Shown: positions 25,737 to 35,452, counted from the first letter of the stretch. The stretch is DNA of 64,000 nt from DATBHW01 sp035307385 (GCA_035307385.1 DATGID010000106.1:1-64000), one strand, 5' to 3'. Program-made: numbers and translations. The notes: generated by a model not told the origin, from the sequence alone.

Positions 25737-27396
25737 GTGGCAGGCCGCAATCGTCTCTACCCTGGGCCTGTTCATGGCCGTGCTCGACAACACCATCGTC
25801 AGCGTCGCGCTTCCGCAGATGCAGACGGCGTTTCATACCGACTTCGACACGATTACCTGGGTCGTCAGCGGCTACTTCCTGGCACAGGCAGCCGTCATCC
25901 CCATCACCGGCTATTTGAGTGACCGCGTGGGTACCAAGCTGGTCTTCCTGGTGGCGCTGGCGCTCTTTACCGTCGGGTCTGGCCTGTGCGCGCTGGCCCC
26001 AACGCAGGCGTGGCTCATCGTCTTCCGCATCCTTCAGGGCATCGGCGGCGGCGCGCTCTTCCCCATGGCGTTTGCCATCGTCTTCCGCGTCTTCCCGCCC
26101 ACCGAACGCGGTCCGGCCTCGGCCATCATCAGCGTGCCGGTGCTGCTGGCCCCCGCGTTTGGGCCAACCATCGGCGGCTTCTTAACCACCACTTTCGACT
26201 GGCGGGCCATCTTCACCGTCAATCTGCCGGTGGGCGTCGTGGCCTTCACCCTGGGAGCCATCGTCTTGCGCGGACGCGCCGCCGAACTTGCCACGGGCGA
26301 CGTTCCCACACCAGAGAAGAAGCGCTTTGACATCGCCGGACTTTTCCTGGCAATGGTTGGCTTTTCCGCCCTGGTGTATGGCATCACCGAAGCCAGCTCA
26401 AAGGGCTGGGGCGACCCACTCGTGCTTGGCTTCATCATTGGCGGTGGCGTCGTACTGGTGGCCTTCATCGTCACCGAGCTGCTGGTCAGCGACCCGGTGG
26501 TCGATTTGCGCCTCTTTGCCAACTACACCTTCACCATCTCCAACGTGCTGATGTGGGCAGTCGCCGCGTTCCTCTTCGGCAGCCTGTTTCTTCTGCCAGA
26601 ATTCTTCGAGATACTGCAAGGACTGACGCCGCTTTCGGCAGGCGAGATTCTGATTGCACAGGGCCTCTCGGCAGCAGTCGCCACAGCTATCGGCGGCTCG
26701 CTCTATAACCGCGTCGGGCCGCGCATCCTTGCCACCGTGGGACTGGCGCTGCTGTGCATAGGAACCATCGGCTTCACGCAACTGGACATCAACACCACCG
26801 GCGCGCAGCTTCAGCCCTGGCTTATCGTGCGTGGCCTGGGATTGGGCTTTGCCAACCTGCCGCTGCAAACACTGGCGCTCTCTGTCGTCAGCAATCGGGC
26901 CATGGCGCGCGCTTCGTCGCTGGTCAACGTCGCCCGTCAGGTGTTCGCCGCCGTTGGCGTCGCCATCCTGACCACCTACCTGACGCAGCAGGTCAATAAT
27001 CAAGTCAATCCGGCAACGGCAGCCTTCAAGGGGCAGCCCAGCCAGCAAGCCGCTCTGGCGGCGCAGAAGGCGTTCAGCGGCGCGCCCCTGCAACACGCCC
27101 AGGCAGCTTGCGCCGCCCAGTTGGGCCAGACGAACACGGCTGGCATCGCAAGTTGTGTGCAGCATGCCGGGCAACAGTTCGTGCAGAACTACGTCACCAA
27201 TGCCGCGCATCAATACATCGGGCACGCCGCCGCGCAGGGCTTCAACAGCACCTTCCTGCTGGTGGTCATCGTCTGCGGCGTGGCTGCTGTGCTGGCCCTC
27301 TTCGTGGGGCGCGACCCGGCCATCGAGGCCGCCAGGCGCGCCAAAGAACGCGGCGAAACCGTGGAAACGCCGCGCGTTCCCGTTGCCAGCGAATAG
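25720..27396 (+). CDS. MFS multidrug exporter, DHA2 (EmrB/QacA) family, 14 TM
   Basis: A 558-residue drug:proton antiporter. Motif D-like LDNTIVSVALP lies in TM1, motif A-like GYLSDRVGTK in loop 2-3, and motif C region PAFGPTIGGFL in TM5. Length and hydrophobicity fit 14 segments. A large hydrophilic loop near the C-terminus (about 425-510) has two Cys and is Ala/Gln-rich, as in other DHA2 proteins. AAAGGAGA precedes ATG 25720. An intrinsic terminator follows. Confidence 0.93.
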   Translation: MRLDYKWQAAIVSTLGLFMAVLDNTIVSVALPQMQTAFHTDFDTITWVVSGYFLAQAAVIPITGYLSDRVGTKLVFLVALALFTVGSGLCALAPTQAWLIVFRILQGIGGGALFPMAFAIVFRVFPPTERGPASAIISVPVLLAPAFGPTIGGFLTTTFDWRAIFTVNLPVGVVAFTLGAIVLRGRAAELATGDVPTPEKKRFDIAGLFLAMVGFSALVYGITEASSKGWGDPLVLGFIIGGGVVLVAFIVTELLVSDPVVDLRLFANYTFTISNVLMWAVAAFLFGSLFLLPEFFEILQGLTPLSAGEILIAQGLSAAVATAIGGSLYNRVGPRILATVGLALLCIGTIGFTQLDINTTGAQLQPWLIVRGLGLGFANLPLQTLALSVVSNRAMARASSLVNVARQVFAAVGVAILTTYLTQQVNNQVNPATAAFKGQPSQQAALAAQKAFSGAPLQHAQAACAAQLGQTNTAGIASCVQHAGQQFVQNYVTNAAHQYIGHAAAQGFNSTFLLVVIVCGVAAVLALFVGRDPAIEAARRAKERGETVETPRVPVASE

Positions 27397-27409
27397 GCTC
27401 ATCGCTTAC

Positions 27410-27451
27410 AATATCCGAGCGGCGCAGGAGTGCGCCGCTCGGATATTTTTT
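27410..27451 (+). terminator. Intrinsic terminator of the TetR-MFS operon
   Basis: A 17-bp perfect stem (27410-27426 with 27431-27447), a GGAG loop and a T tract (27446-27451). The Shine-Dalgarno of the next gene begins only four bases later, so the nucleotidyltransferase may depend on read-through or on a promoter inside the MFS gene. Confidence 0.93.
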
Positions 27452-27466
27452 GCAAAGGATACAGCC

Positions 27467-28447
27467 ATGGAAGCTGTGACTCTCCTGCTTTCCAGTGGGC
27501 AAGCGCGCGTTGACCAGATGTTACAAGCGACCATACGCCGTTTTGAAACAGCCTTTCCAGGGCGCGTGAGCGGCTATTATATCGAGGGCAGCTATGCCAA
27601 TGGGACCGGCATCGCTACCAGCGATCTTGACCTGAGCATCGTCTTTCGCGGGCAATTTGCCGACGAAGCCGAACGCGCCAGCGCCGCAGAAATCGTGCAG
27701 GAGTGCGCCAGCCGGGGTTCTGTGGAGTTCGATGCTTCAGTGGCGGACGAAGCCAGCCTGAGCGGCGGCGCGTCGCCGCAGTTCAAGCTGGGCAGCGCGC
27801 TCGTCTATGGCGAAGACATCCGCGAACGGATACCGCTTGTCCCGATGGAGGTCTGGACTCATGACCGCATGCACGCGGCGTATTGGCTGATGATTTCCAT
27901 CTTCAACCGGCCAAAGGTTGTGCATCTGCCGCTCGGTTTCCCCGATCCAAACGATGCGTGGCTGGGCTATGCCAACCGCAAGGCGCGCTTACCCGATGGC
28001 ACAGAGGTTCCTTCCACACGCAACCTCATTCGTTCCACTGGCTGGGCGGCCACAGCGCTGCTGGCGCTGTACGCCAGGCGCTACATTGTCAGCAAACGCG
28101 AGTGCCACACCATCTATCGCGCCGTCATCAACGACGAGTGGGCAGCGCTCTTTGAAGATATTTATTACTATTGCAGAGAGCAGTGGCAATACCTGCTTCC
28201 CCAAACAGACGAAGACCGCCAGAGATTACGCGCCATCTGTGAGCGCACGCTGGCCTTTGAAAATTATTTCCTTGGCGTCTATAAGACATATCTGCTCGCG
28301 CAGCTTGGCAGCGCAGACGAGGGGGCTATCTCGCATGCGTTCTGGGTGCTGAGCCAGATCGTCTTTGACGATGCCGAGGTGCTCAGCGCGGCCTGTGCCC
28401 TCCAGCGCCCTTCCCCTCTTGTATTCTCGCGTCTTACCACGCTATAA
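27467..28447 (+). CDS. Nucleotidyltransferase-fold protein, aminoglycoside-adenylyltransferase-like
   Basis: A 326-residue protein of the Pol-beta nucleotidyltransferase superfamily. The catalytic signature GSYANGTGIATSDLDLSIV carries G-S and D-x-D, with a third acidic residue likely in VEFDASV. The C-terminal half is helical. It could adenylylate a small molecule or a protein; resistance to an aminoglycoside is not implied. AAAGGA precedes ATG 27467. It sits directly after the TetR-MFS terminator. Confidence 0.8.
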   Translation: MEAVTLLLSSGQARVDQMLQATIRRFETAFPGRVSGYYIEGSYANGTGIATSDLDLSIVFRGQFADEAERASAAEIVQECASRGSVEFDASVADEASLSGGASPQFKLGSALVYGEDIRERIPLVPMEVWTHDRMHAAYWLMISIFNRPKVVHLPLGFPDPNDAWLGYANRKARLPDGTEVPSTRNLIRSTGWAATALLALYARRYIVSKRECHTIYRAVINDEWAALFEDIYYYCREQWQYLLPQTDEDRQRLRAICERTLAFENYFLGVYKTYLLAQLGSADEGAISHAFWVLSQIVFDDAEVLSAACALQRPSPLVFSRLTTL

Positions 28448-28448
28448 T
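28419..28448 (+). promoter_or_regulatory. Upstream candidate promoter of the chemosensory operon
   Basis: TTGTAT (28419-28424), an 18-bp spacer and a perfect TATAAT (28443-28448) overlap the end of the nucleotidyltransferase gene. Confidence 0.55.
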
Positions 28449-28494
28449 GCGCAAGTTCTACAACGTTCCGGCACAGGTTTCGGCACAAATGATC

Positions 28495-28523
28495 TTGATT
28501 GTTATGCCAGAATAGTGTATATC
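28495..28523 (+). promoter_or_regulatory. Promoter of the chemosensory operon
   Basis: TTGATT (28495-28500), a 17-bp spacer and TATATC (28518-28523) lie 58 bp before the first start codon. Confidence 0.6.
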
Positions 28524-28580
28524 TTACTTGATTGCCTTTTACATATTGTTGATGCTTTCGTCCTCCCGCTTTGAGGTTCT

Positions 28581-29828
28581 ATGGTAACGGAAGCGAGACC
28601 CCTACGAGGGTCGCTTGAAGAATTTGGCTTAGTCGAAATACTTCAGATGATGGGGCTGGGCAACATGACCGGCGCATTGCATCTGCACCGGCCTGATGGG
28701 CGCACCGGCATCATCTACTTTTATGATGGCTTCCTCGCCACCTGTACCGAGCTAACGACCGAGGCCCTCACCCTCGGCCTGGTGCTTCAGCAACTCGGCA
28801 TGGCAAGCGCCGAGCAATTAGACAGCGCCTATGACCTCCAGACCCAGGACCCTCTTGGCAAACGCATCGGGGAACTACTCGTCGATTACCAGATCATCAC
28901 CCCAGAACAATTACAAGACGCCCTCAAAACACAACTGCTCTGGACGGTGCGCGAACTGGCGCAGTGGCAGGAAGGCGCATACGAGTTTCTGCCGGGCGAG
29001 CATTTGCCCACCGAAGACATGCCTCTGCGCATCGAGGTCACACGGGTGGTCATGGAGGTGCTGCGCTATACACAGGAATGGGACGAACTGCAACAGACCC
29101 TGCCCGATGGCATGCGCACCCGCCTGGAAATGGCGTTCAGAATCCCGCAGAGCGCGCCGCTGACTTTCGACCTCAGCACCTGGCGCGCCATCTCCCACGT
29201 CAACACGCACCGCACCGTTCGCCGTATTGCCTCCGCCATTCACCAGCCAGAGCTTGAAGTCGCGCGGCTCATCGCGCCGCTGGTTGAGCGCGCCATGCTC
29301 ATCCCGGTAGAATCCAACAGCAGGCCTGGCCTGCCCATCGCAGCGCGGCGGCTCAGCATGGAAAGCTTCGACCTCTTTGGCCTGCTCAGCCAGATGGAAC
29401 AAGAATGGCTGCACCGCCGCCAGCCGGTCGAGCAACTTGCCGGGCTGGCGCTCTTTATTAACTGGACCATGAGCAATCTGGCCGAAACCTGCGCGCATAA
29501 CGGCATCACCCTCTCAGCCGATACCCTGGCCTCGCTCCTTCAGCGCGAAAACCTGACGCGCATCGCTGGGTACACCCTGAAGATTCAGGAGAACCAGATT
29601 GATATAGATGACTTCACGCAGTACTGCCGCACCTATCTGGACCCGCGCAACGTGGACCCCGCGGCAGGCAAGTTTCATGATCGGGCATCGACCCTCTTGC
29701 AGCGAGCCTTGCGCGCCACCTTCCAGGCCATCAACGCGCGCATCGCCTCGCCACTGGAACGCATGCAAAATCAGGAAGCCTGGGATGCCCTCTTCCTCGG
29801 CTTCCAGGGAGAACCGCCGCCGCAGTAG
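28581..29828 (+). CDS. DUF4388/PATAN-domain protein (PixG/PatA-like)
   Basis: A 415-residue protein that opens a five-gene chemosensory operon. The N-terminal PATAN/DUF4388 domain (about 8-110) shows LRGSLEEFGLVEILQMMGL and TGALHLHRPDGRTGIIYF. The middle and C-terminal parts are helical and unassigned. In cyanobacteria, PATAN domains in PatA and PixG are coupled to receiver domains and to type IV pilus control. Here the receiver is a separate gene (29902), as if a PatA protein had been split. No transmembrane segment is seen. Confidence 0.85.
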   Translation: MVTEARPLRGSLEEFGLVEILQMMGLGNMTGALHLHRPDGRTGIIYFYDGFLATCTELTTEALTLGLVLQQLGMASAEQLDSAYDLQTQDPLGKRIGELLVDYQIITPEQLQDALKTQLLWTVRELAQWQEGAYEFLPGEHLPTEDMPLRIEVTRVVMEVLRYTQEWDELQQTLPDGMRTRLEMAFRIPQSAPLTFDLSTWRAISHVNTHRTVRRIASAIHQPELEVARLIAPLVERAMLIPVESNSRPGLPIAARRLSMESFDLFGLLSQMEQEWLHRRQPVEQLAGLALFINWTMSNLAETCAHNGITLSADTLASLLQRENLTRIAGYTLKIQENQIDIDDFTQYCRTYLDPRNVDPAAGKFHDRASTLLQRALRATFQAINARIASPLERMQNQEAWDALFLGFQGEPPPQ

Positions 29829-29901
29829 AGGATAAGATGGGCACACCTGGCCTCAGTCAGCAATGCTCACCTCGAGATGACGACAAAGGAGGATCAAGCG
29901 C

Positions 29902-30327
29902 ATGGGCAACTTTGTGATGGTGATCGATGATTCATTGACAGTGCGCAAGATTATGGAGAGCAGTCTGCAACGCGAAGGCTTTCGGGCTATCTCCTTCCCA
30001 GATGGCTTACAAGCCATGAGCGCGCTTTCCAAAGGCGAGATTCCAGTGCCCGATTTGATTCTGCTGGATGTGGGCCTGCCCAAGATGGACGGCTATGAAA
30101 TCGCCCGCGCCTTCAAGCAAAAGAACCGCCTGGGCAACACCGTCATCATCATGCTTTCCGGGCGCGATGGCGTCTTCGACAAGCTGCGGGGCCGCATGGC
30201 CGGGGCCAAAGAATACATCACCAAGCCCTTCAAGCCCGCCGAAGTCATCGCCGTTGTCCGTTCGCATATCGGCGTGCAGGATATTTCTAATTCGCCCCAC
30301 GCGGCTGGCAGCTTCTCGTATTACTAG
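29902..30327 (+). CDS. CheY-like single-domain response regulator (PilG/PixG-receiver type)
   Basis: A 141-residue receiver. Acidic residues Asp9/Asp10, phospho-acceptor Asp56 (LLDVGLPKMDG), a conserved Ser (MLSGRD) and a Lys (TKPFKP) are all present. A short Ser/Tyr tail follows. No output domain, so it acts through protein contacts. It is preceded by AAAGGAGG and is the second gene of the chemosensory operon. Confidence 0.92.
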   Translation: MGNFVMVIDDSLTVRKIMESSLQREGFRAISFPDGLQAMSALSKGEIPVPDLILLDVGLPKMDGYEIARAFKQKNRLGNTVIIMLSGRDGVFDKLRGRMAGAKEYITKPFKPAEVIAVVRSHIGVQDISNSPHAAGSFSYY

Positions 30328-30444
30328 CTTTCAGTACCCCCAGCGGGTCGTGATAAGATGCTGGCTGCGCCGCGGTAGCCCTGAGAAGTATACCAGCCAA
30401 TATCAAAGCGATCAATAGATTCTGCACTAGAGGACACACCTGTT

Positions 30445-30840
30445 ATGACGTTTGCCCCGAACGGGCGTAGGACCGTGCTGGTTGTTGAGGATTCCCCCAC
30501 TGAACAGGCGATGATTGCAGACTGCCTGTATGAAGCCGGGTACAGCGTCGTACTCGCAGGCGATGGTGATGAGGTAGGCGAAAAGATACGAAGCATTGCG
30601 ATTGATCTGGTGGTGCTCGACCTGATTCTGCCGCGAGTCAACGGATATGAAGTCTGCCGTTCGCTGCGCAATGACCCACAAACCGAACACATCCCCATCG
30701 TCATGCTCACTCAGCGCAGCAGCGCCCCCGAAGAGTTTTATGGCCGCCGCCTGGGCGCTAATGGCTATCTGAAAAAGCCTCTGAATCCTGACCTTCTGTT
30801 GGCAGAAATCCAACGTCTGGTAGGCACAGCAAACAAGTAA
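30445..30840 (+). CDS. CheY-like single-domain response regulator (PilH/PixH type)
   Basis: A 131-residue receiver with Asp59 as phospho-acceptor (VLDLILPRVNG) and Lys in LKKPLNP. It differs clearly from the preceding receiver, matching the PilG/PilH and PixG/PixH pairs where one drives output and the other may drain phosphate. AGAGGA lies 11 bases before ATG 30445. One base separates its stop from the CheW gene. Confidence 0.92.
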   Translation: MTFAPNGRRTVLVVEDSPTEQAMIADCLYEAGYSVVLAGDGDEVGEKIRSIAIDLVVLDLILPRVNGYEVCRSLRNDPQTEHIPIVMLTQRSSAPEEFYGRRLGANGYLKKPLNPDLLLAEIQRLVGTANK

Positions 30841-30841
30841 T

Positions 30842-31471
30842 ATGAGCAGCCCAGAAAGCATGGCACAGGGGTCGCCCGGTGGCTCCTTGCCGTCCGACAT
30901 CAATCTGTTTTTGAGCGAGGAAGAACGGCAGGCCGTCGAACTGCTCTACGAGCAGAAAATGGCAGAGCCGCCCAAAGGCGCGCCTTTCCTCACCTTCAAA
31001 CTGCACAACCTGCGTTGGGGTGTGCCGGTTTCCCATCTGCGCGAAGTCTTGCCCAACGTCTCCTCCATCACACCGCTGCCGTTTAGCCCACTCTGGCTCT
31101 ATGGCCTCATCAATCTGCATGGCGAGCCGGTGGGTCTGGTCAGCCTGAGCGAACTGCTGCTCGACCCCATCACCGCCTCCAGTGTGGGGCTGCGCACGGC
31201 GGCGGGCGCTCCGGTCATTGTCGCCGAAAGCGAGGGCACACCCCTGGGGCTGCTGGTGGAAGAACTAGGTGAGGTCGCCTTTCTGGAAGAAAACCAGCTT
31301 GAGCAAGTGCCCCCCGTCGACGCGCGCATCCTGCCAAGCACAGCAATTGCCCATCTCTCTGCCGCCTGGTATCCGTCGCCAACCGCTCAGCCTGTTCTGC
31401 TGCTGGACCTGCCACGCCTGCTGACCGGCCTCCTTCAGCGCTTGACCAGCGAGGAGGCGCGCAATGACTGA
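30842..31471 (+). CDS. CheW-like coupling protein (PilI/PixI type)
   Basis: A 209-residue CheW-domain protein (domain about 45-205; family pieces FKLHNLRWGVPVSHLREVLP and LINLHGEPVGLVSL). A 40-residue N-terminal extension is predicted helical. It should link the CheA kinase to receptors, yet no receptor gene lies in the operon. It overlaps the CheA start by 8 bp. Confidence 0.93.
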   Translation: MSSPESMAQGSPGGSLPSDINLFLSEEERQAVELLYEQKMAEPPKGAPFLTFKLHNLRWGVPVSHLREVLPNVSSITPLPFSPLWLYGLINLHGEPVGLVSLSELLLDPITASSVGLRTAAGAPVIVAESEGTPLGLLVEELGEVAFLEENQLEQVPPVDARILPSTAIAHLSAAWYPSPTAQPVLLLDLPRLLTGLLQRLTSEEARND

Positions 31472-34463
31472 AAAATACCTGCCCACCTTTGTCGAGGAAA
31501 TGCGCGGCTACTGCCAGATGCTCGCCGAGTTTACCGGCATCCTCCATACTCCTCTGGCAGCCGAAGAGCTTGGTTCCGCAGCGGCAGGGCTGAGCCGACT
31601 CTTCCACACCATCGCTGGCCTGAGCAGTTCGCTGGAGATCACCGATGTTGCCGGGCTGGCGGAGGGGCTGGAAAGCTGCCTGCTCAGCATCAGCGCTAAC
31701 CCAGCCGACGCCGCAAGCGCCAGCATCAGCAGCCCGCTGGCCGATCTGCTTGACTTCACCACCGCCTATCTCAGCCACCGCCTGCAAGCAATGGAAATGA
31801 GCGGGCAGTTTCAGCCGCCCACGCCAGAAGATGAGGAACCCTTGCGGCTGCTGGAAGAACGGCTATGGGACCTGGGCAACCAGCTTGAGCCGCCCGAAGA
31901 GGGCGCGATGCCCCCGGCGGAGGCGCTGAGCGACGATGACCTTGCCATCCTGCGCGCCTTCAACGAGAGCGACCTTTCCGCCACCGGAGAGGCCACGCCG
32001 CACACCACACATCCCCTCGCGCCGCTGCCAGCCACCAGCCCAGCGGATGACAACGCCCTCGCCGATGATGCCATTCCGCCTGGATTGATCGAACTCTTTC
32101 ACGCCGAAACGAAAGATGATCTCACGCTGCTGCAAAGCGCGCTGGCCCGCCTGGAATGGCCGGAAGAACGCCCTGCCGCCGCGCAAGAAATGCGGCATAT
32201 CGCGCATAAGATCAAGGGCGCGGCATCCACCCTGAACCTTCAGGTGGTGGCTGGCCTGTCGCACTGCCTGGAAGACATCCTCGACCTGCTCAAAAGCCGA
32301 CGCCTGGAATATGCCCCCGTCGTCGTGGATGCCCTGATGCGCGGCGCGCTCGAAATAGAGGCAGCCCTGAACCGACCCGCCGCGTCAGAAGAAAACACCG
32401 AAGGTCTGGAGCGCCTGCGCGCCGAATATGAAGCGCTGCTGGCCGTCAGCGAGCCAGAAAATCTCGATGATCCTGGCGCGACACAGCCACCTTCGCCGCA
32501 CCTGGCCGCAGCGCTCCAGCAATACGCTACCCTGGCAGAAACCGCGCTTGAGCAGAGCAATCCCTCGCCCGAGCCGCCACACGGCCCGGCTGGAGGAGTG
32601 ATAGGCCGCGAGCTTTCGCTGCGCGTCGAAGTCAGTCGGCTCGATCAACTGATGGGGCTGGCCGGTGAACTGGCGAGCAACCGCGCCAGCACCGAACAGG
32701 TGCGCCAGGAAATCAACGACGCGCTGGCCGAAGTGCGCCGGGCCGTCCAGAAGATGACCCAGTTGGTCAACCAGCTTGACGAAGAACCTACACCGGCCCC
32801 CACGCCCGCCTTTGCGCTCTCCCAGAGCCAGGCCGAGGCGACACGTCTGGTCAGCCTGGGCGCAGATATCCACCGGGCAACCACAGAAGAACTGGAGCTT
32901 GAAGACCTCAATAACGAGCATAGCCATCTGCGGCGGGCGCTGCGCGAGGGCGTCAACGATATCTCTACCGTCAGCGACAACCTGCATAACCTGCTGCTTC
33001 AGATGAACGGACTGGCCGAAGCCCAGGACAAACTGACCAGCGACATCCAGCACGACATTACCCATCTGCGGCTGGTGCCCATCGGCCAGATTTTTCCCAG
33101 GCTCCAGTTGACCGCGCGCAGAATTGCCCAGGAGCAAAACAAGCAGATCAACTTCCTGCCCACCGGCGCGGCCACCGAGATTGACCGCGACATCATCGAA
33201 GCCATCACCGGCCCATTGGTACAGTTGGTCAGCAACTGCGTGGTGCATGGCATCGAATCCGTGGAAGAGCGGCGCGCGCATGGTAAGCCCGACGTGGGGA
33301 CCATCACTCTGCACGCCTATTACACCGGCAACGAAATCAGCATTGAGGTCGGCGATGATGGCCGGGGCATCGCCCCGCAGCGGCTCATCGAGACCGCCAT
33401 TGCGCAGGGCAAACTCTCGCCCGAAGAGGCCGAGCACCTGGACCTGGAGCAAGCCCTCAATCTGATCTTGCTGCCCGACATTTCCACCAGCCCGGAAGTC
33501 ACCACCGTTGCCGGGCGCGGCGTGGGCATGAACATGGTGCAGACCATTGTCGAAAGCCTGAAGGGCACGCTGCACATTCACAGCACGCCCGGCGAAGGCA
33601 CCACCTTCCATCTGCACCTACCCATCTCGCTGGGCATTTTGCACGCCCTCTTCGTGCGCGTCGGCGAGCAAACCTACGCTGTCCCCATGAGCAGCGTGGC
33701 GCGCATCTGGCAGCCCGATGACCGGCAGGACCTGGGCGATACCCTTTTCTTCAGCCTGGGCAAAGTGCTGAGCCTCGCGCCTGGGCAGGCGGCCAGCGAA
33801 GCGGCCAACGCATTGGCGCTCAAGGCGGCCCTGATCGTGCCGCTGCGCCAGCGGCAAATCGGCGTCTATGTCGATGAAGTCTTGACAGACCGCGAGGTTG
33901 TCATCAAGCGCCTGCCGCCGCATCTGCGCCGCCGTGGCGTGCGCGGCGCTATTCTGAACCCAACCGGCGAACTCTTGCTGCTGCTCGATCTGCCAGAACT
34001 GGCCCACCGCGCGCTCCGCGAAGCGCTGGCCGAACGCTCCCCCAGCATCGCAGCCCCCGCGCCAGCCCCCACCACCACCGGCCCCAAAGTGCTGGTCGTC
34101 GATGATTCGCTCTTTATGCGCCGCACGCTGGAACTGCAACTCACCCGCGCGGGCTATCAGGTCACGTCGGCCAAAGACGGGCTGGAGGCCATGCGCCTGA
34201 TGACACAAGACCGCCCGCAGGTCGTGCTGCTGGATATTGAAATGCCCCAGCTTGATGGCTATGGGCTGCTTGGCCTGATGCGCGGCCAGCCCCGCTTCAG
34301 CACTACCCAGGTGGCAATCCTCACCTCGCGCGCCGCCGATAAATTTCGCCAGCACGCCATGGACCTGGGCGCGAACGCCTATCTGGTCAAGCCGTGCCCT
34401 CACGATGTCTTGCTTCAGACCGTCGCCGAACTGGCAAACCAGGCCAGCCCCATCGGCAAATAA
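31464..34463 (+). CDS. Hybrid CheA-type histidine kinase (PilL/PixL-like), two HPt domains and a receiver
   Basis: A 999-residue kinase. A first HPt-like domain (1-100) has His48 in LFHTIAGLSSSLE, but the usual Lys after His is lost, so it may be weak. A second HPt (about 205-305) has a canonical His248 in AHKIKGAA. The dimerisation region (about 370-520) and HATPase_c follow (N box about 585-596, DDGRGIA near 630, GRGVGMNMV near 684), then a CheW domain (about 720-855) and a C-terminal receiver (about 872-995, Asp924). The architecture matches PilL/PixL of pilus-linked chemosensory systems. It is cytoplasmic and needs receptors encoded elsewhere. Confidence 0.95.
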   Translation: MTEKYLPTFVEEMRGYCQMLAEFTGILHTPLAAEELGSAAAGLSRLFHTIAGLSSSLEITDVAGLAEGLESCLLSISANPADAASASISSPLADLLDFTTAYLSHRLQAMEMSGQFQPPTPEDEEPLRLLEERLWDLGNQLEPPEEGAMPPAEALSDDDLAILRAFNESDLSATGEATPHTTHPLAPLPATSPADDNALADDAIPPGLIELFHAETKDDLTLLQSALARLEWPEERPAAAQEMRHIAHKIKGAASTLNLQVVAGLSHCLEDILDLLKSRRLEYAPVVVDALMRGALEIEAALNRPAASEENTEGLERLRAEYEALLAVSEPENLDDPGATQPPSPHLAAALQQYATLAETALEQSNPSPEPPHGPAGGVIGRELSLRVEVSRLDQLMGLAGELASNRASTEQVRQEINDALAEVRRAVQKMTQLVNQLDEEPTPAPTPAFALSQSQAEATRLVSLGADIHRATTEELELEDLNNEHSHLRRALREGVNDISTVSDNLHNLLLQMNGLAEAQDKLTSDIQHDITHLRLVPIGQIFPRLQLTARRIAQEQNKQINFLPTGAATEIDRDIIEAITGPLVQLVSNCVVHGIESVEERRAHGKPDVGTITLHAYYTGNEISIEVGDDGRGIAPQRLIETAIAQGKLSPEEAEHLDLEQALNLILLPDISTSPEVTTVAGRGVGMNMVQTIVESLKGTLHIHSTPGEGTTFHLHLPISLGILHALFVRVGEQTYAVPMSSVARIWQPDDRQDLGDTLFFSLGKVLSLAPGQAASEAANALALKAALIVPLRQRQIGVYVDEVLTDREVVIKRLPPHLRRRGVRGAILNPTGELLLLLDLPELAHRALREALAERSPSIAAPAPAPTTTGPKVLVVDDSLFMRRTLELQLTRAGYQVTSAKDGLEAMRLMTQDRPQVVLLDIEMPQLDGYGLLGLMRGQPRFSTTQVAILTSRAADKFRQHAMDLGANAYLVKPCPHDVLLQTVAELANQASPIGK

Positions 34464-34492
34464 AGCGTTCGACGGTTTAATTGTCGAACGCT
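34464..34492. terminator. Terminator hairpin between cheA-like and hydrolase genes
   Basis: A perfect 10-bp stem (34464-34473 with 34483-34492) starts one base after the TAA of the kinase gene. A T-rich stretch follows on the minus strand, so it mainly serves the convergent hydrolase gene. Confidence 0.65.
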
Positions 34493-34513
34493 CGCATCAA
34501 GCCTGCCTCACTG

Positions 34514-35353
34514 CTAGGGCAACGCCGCCAGGAAATCCAGCACCACGCGGTTGAACTCGGCAGGCTTTTCCAGATTGAGGTGGTGCGCCGTATCAGGAAT
34601 CACCACCCGCTGCGCGCCCGCAATCTCGCGTTCCAAAAGCTGCGCAATCTGCATCGGCTCTCGCGCATCTTTATCACCGATGATGACCAGCGTCGGCACG
34701 CGAATCTCTGCCAGCCGTCCGATGGCTGGCGGCTGGAGCATCTGCGGCCAGACCTCCAGGTCATCGCCGCGCCGATAATTCTCGGTGGTCATCGCGCGCA
34801 CCCGCTCGCGAGCCTGGGCGTTGACCTGCTCCGGCGTGCGCGTCGGACCATCGGTCCAATAGCGCAGTTGCAAATCAACAGCGCGATCAATCTCGCCCTG
34901 CTGAAGCGCCTGAACCACCCTCGGCCACAGATCAACTTCTTCGGCATTGTCTTCTTTGTCTGGCTCGAAGCCGCTCACGCCAGCGGCCACCGCAATCAGC
35001 GCCTCAACCATCTCAGGGTGCTCAAGCGTAAAATCGATGGCGACCGCGCCGCCCGCCGACAAGCCCATCACAGCAGTGCGCTCGATGCCCAGGAAACGCA
35101 GCAGCGCCGCCAGATCATCGGTCGCTGAAAAGGGCGGCTGATCGGCCTTGACCAGGGCCGAATCGCCAAAGCCGCGCATATCGTAGCGAATAACGGTATA
35201 GTGCTCGGCAAACGCCGCAACCTGATCGTCCCACAGCCTGCGGTTGACCAGCGCCCCATGAACCAGCGTCAGCGGACGCCCCACGCCCGCCACTTCATAA
35301 CACAGGCGTGTGCCGTTTACCTCGGCATAGCCGGTGCTGACATGATCGCTCAC
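34514..35353 (-). CDS. Alpha/beta-fold hydrolase
   Basis: A 279-residue hydrolase of the 3-oxoadipate enol-lactonase/haloperoxidase-like group. The oxyanion-hole region is VHGALVN, the nucleophile is Ser99 in GLSAGG, the acid is probably in IIGDKDAREP, and the base His is in PDTAHHLNLEKP. Substrate unknown. The start is GTG 35353 with AAAGGAGG seven bases upstream. Convergent with the chemosensory operon. Confidence 0.9.
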   Translation of the reverse strand: MSDHVSTGYAEVNGTRLCYEVAGVGRPLTLVHGALVNRRLWDDQVAAFAEHYTVIRYDMRGFGDSALVKADQPPFSATDDLAALLRFLGIERTAVMGLSAGGAVAIDFTLEHPEMVEALIAVAAGVSGFEPDKEDNAEEVDLWPRVVQALQQGEIDRAVDLQLRYWTDGPTRTPEQVNAQARERVRAMTTENYRRGDDLEVWPQMLQPPAIGRLAEIRVPTLVIIGDKDAREPMQIAQLLEREIAGAQRVVIPDTAHHLNLEKPAEFNRVVLDFLAALP

Positions 35354-35452
35354 AAAGAGCCTCCTTTACCTCTCTGATCGTTTGTAACTGTTCCATCATC
35401 AGCATAGCATGAAAAGAGGCTACAAACAGACCTGATTCAGCAGGAGGTTGTG

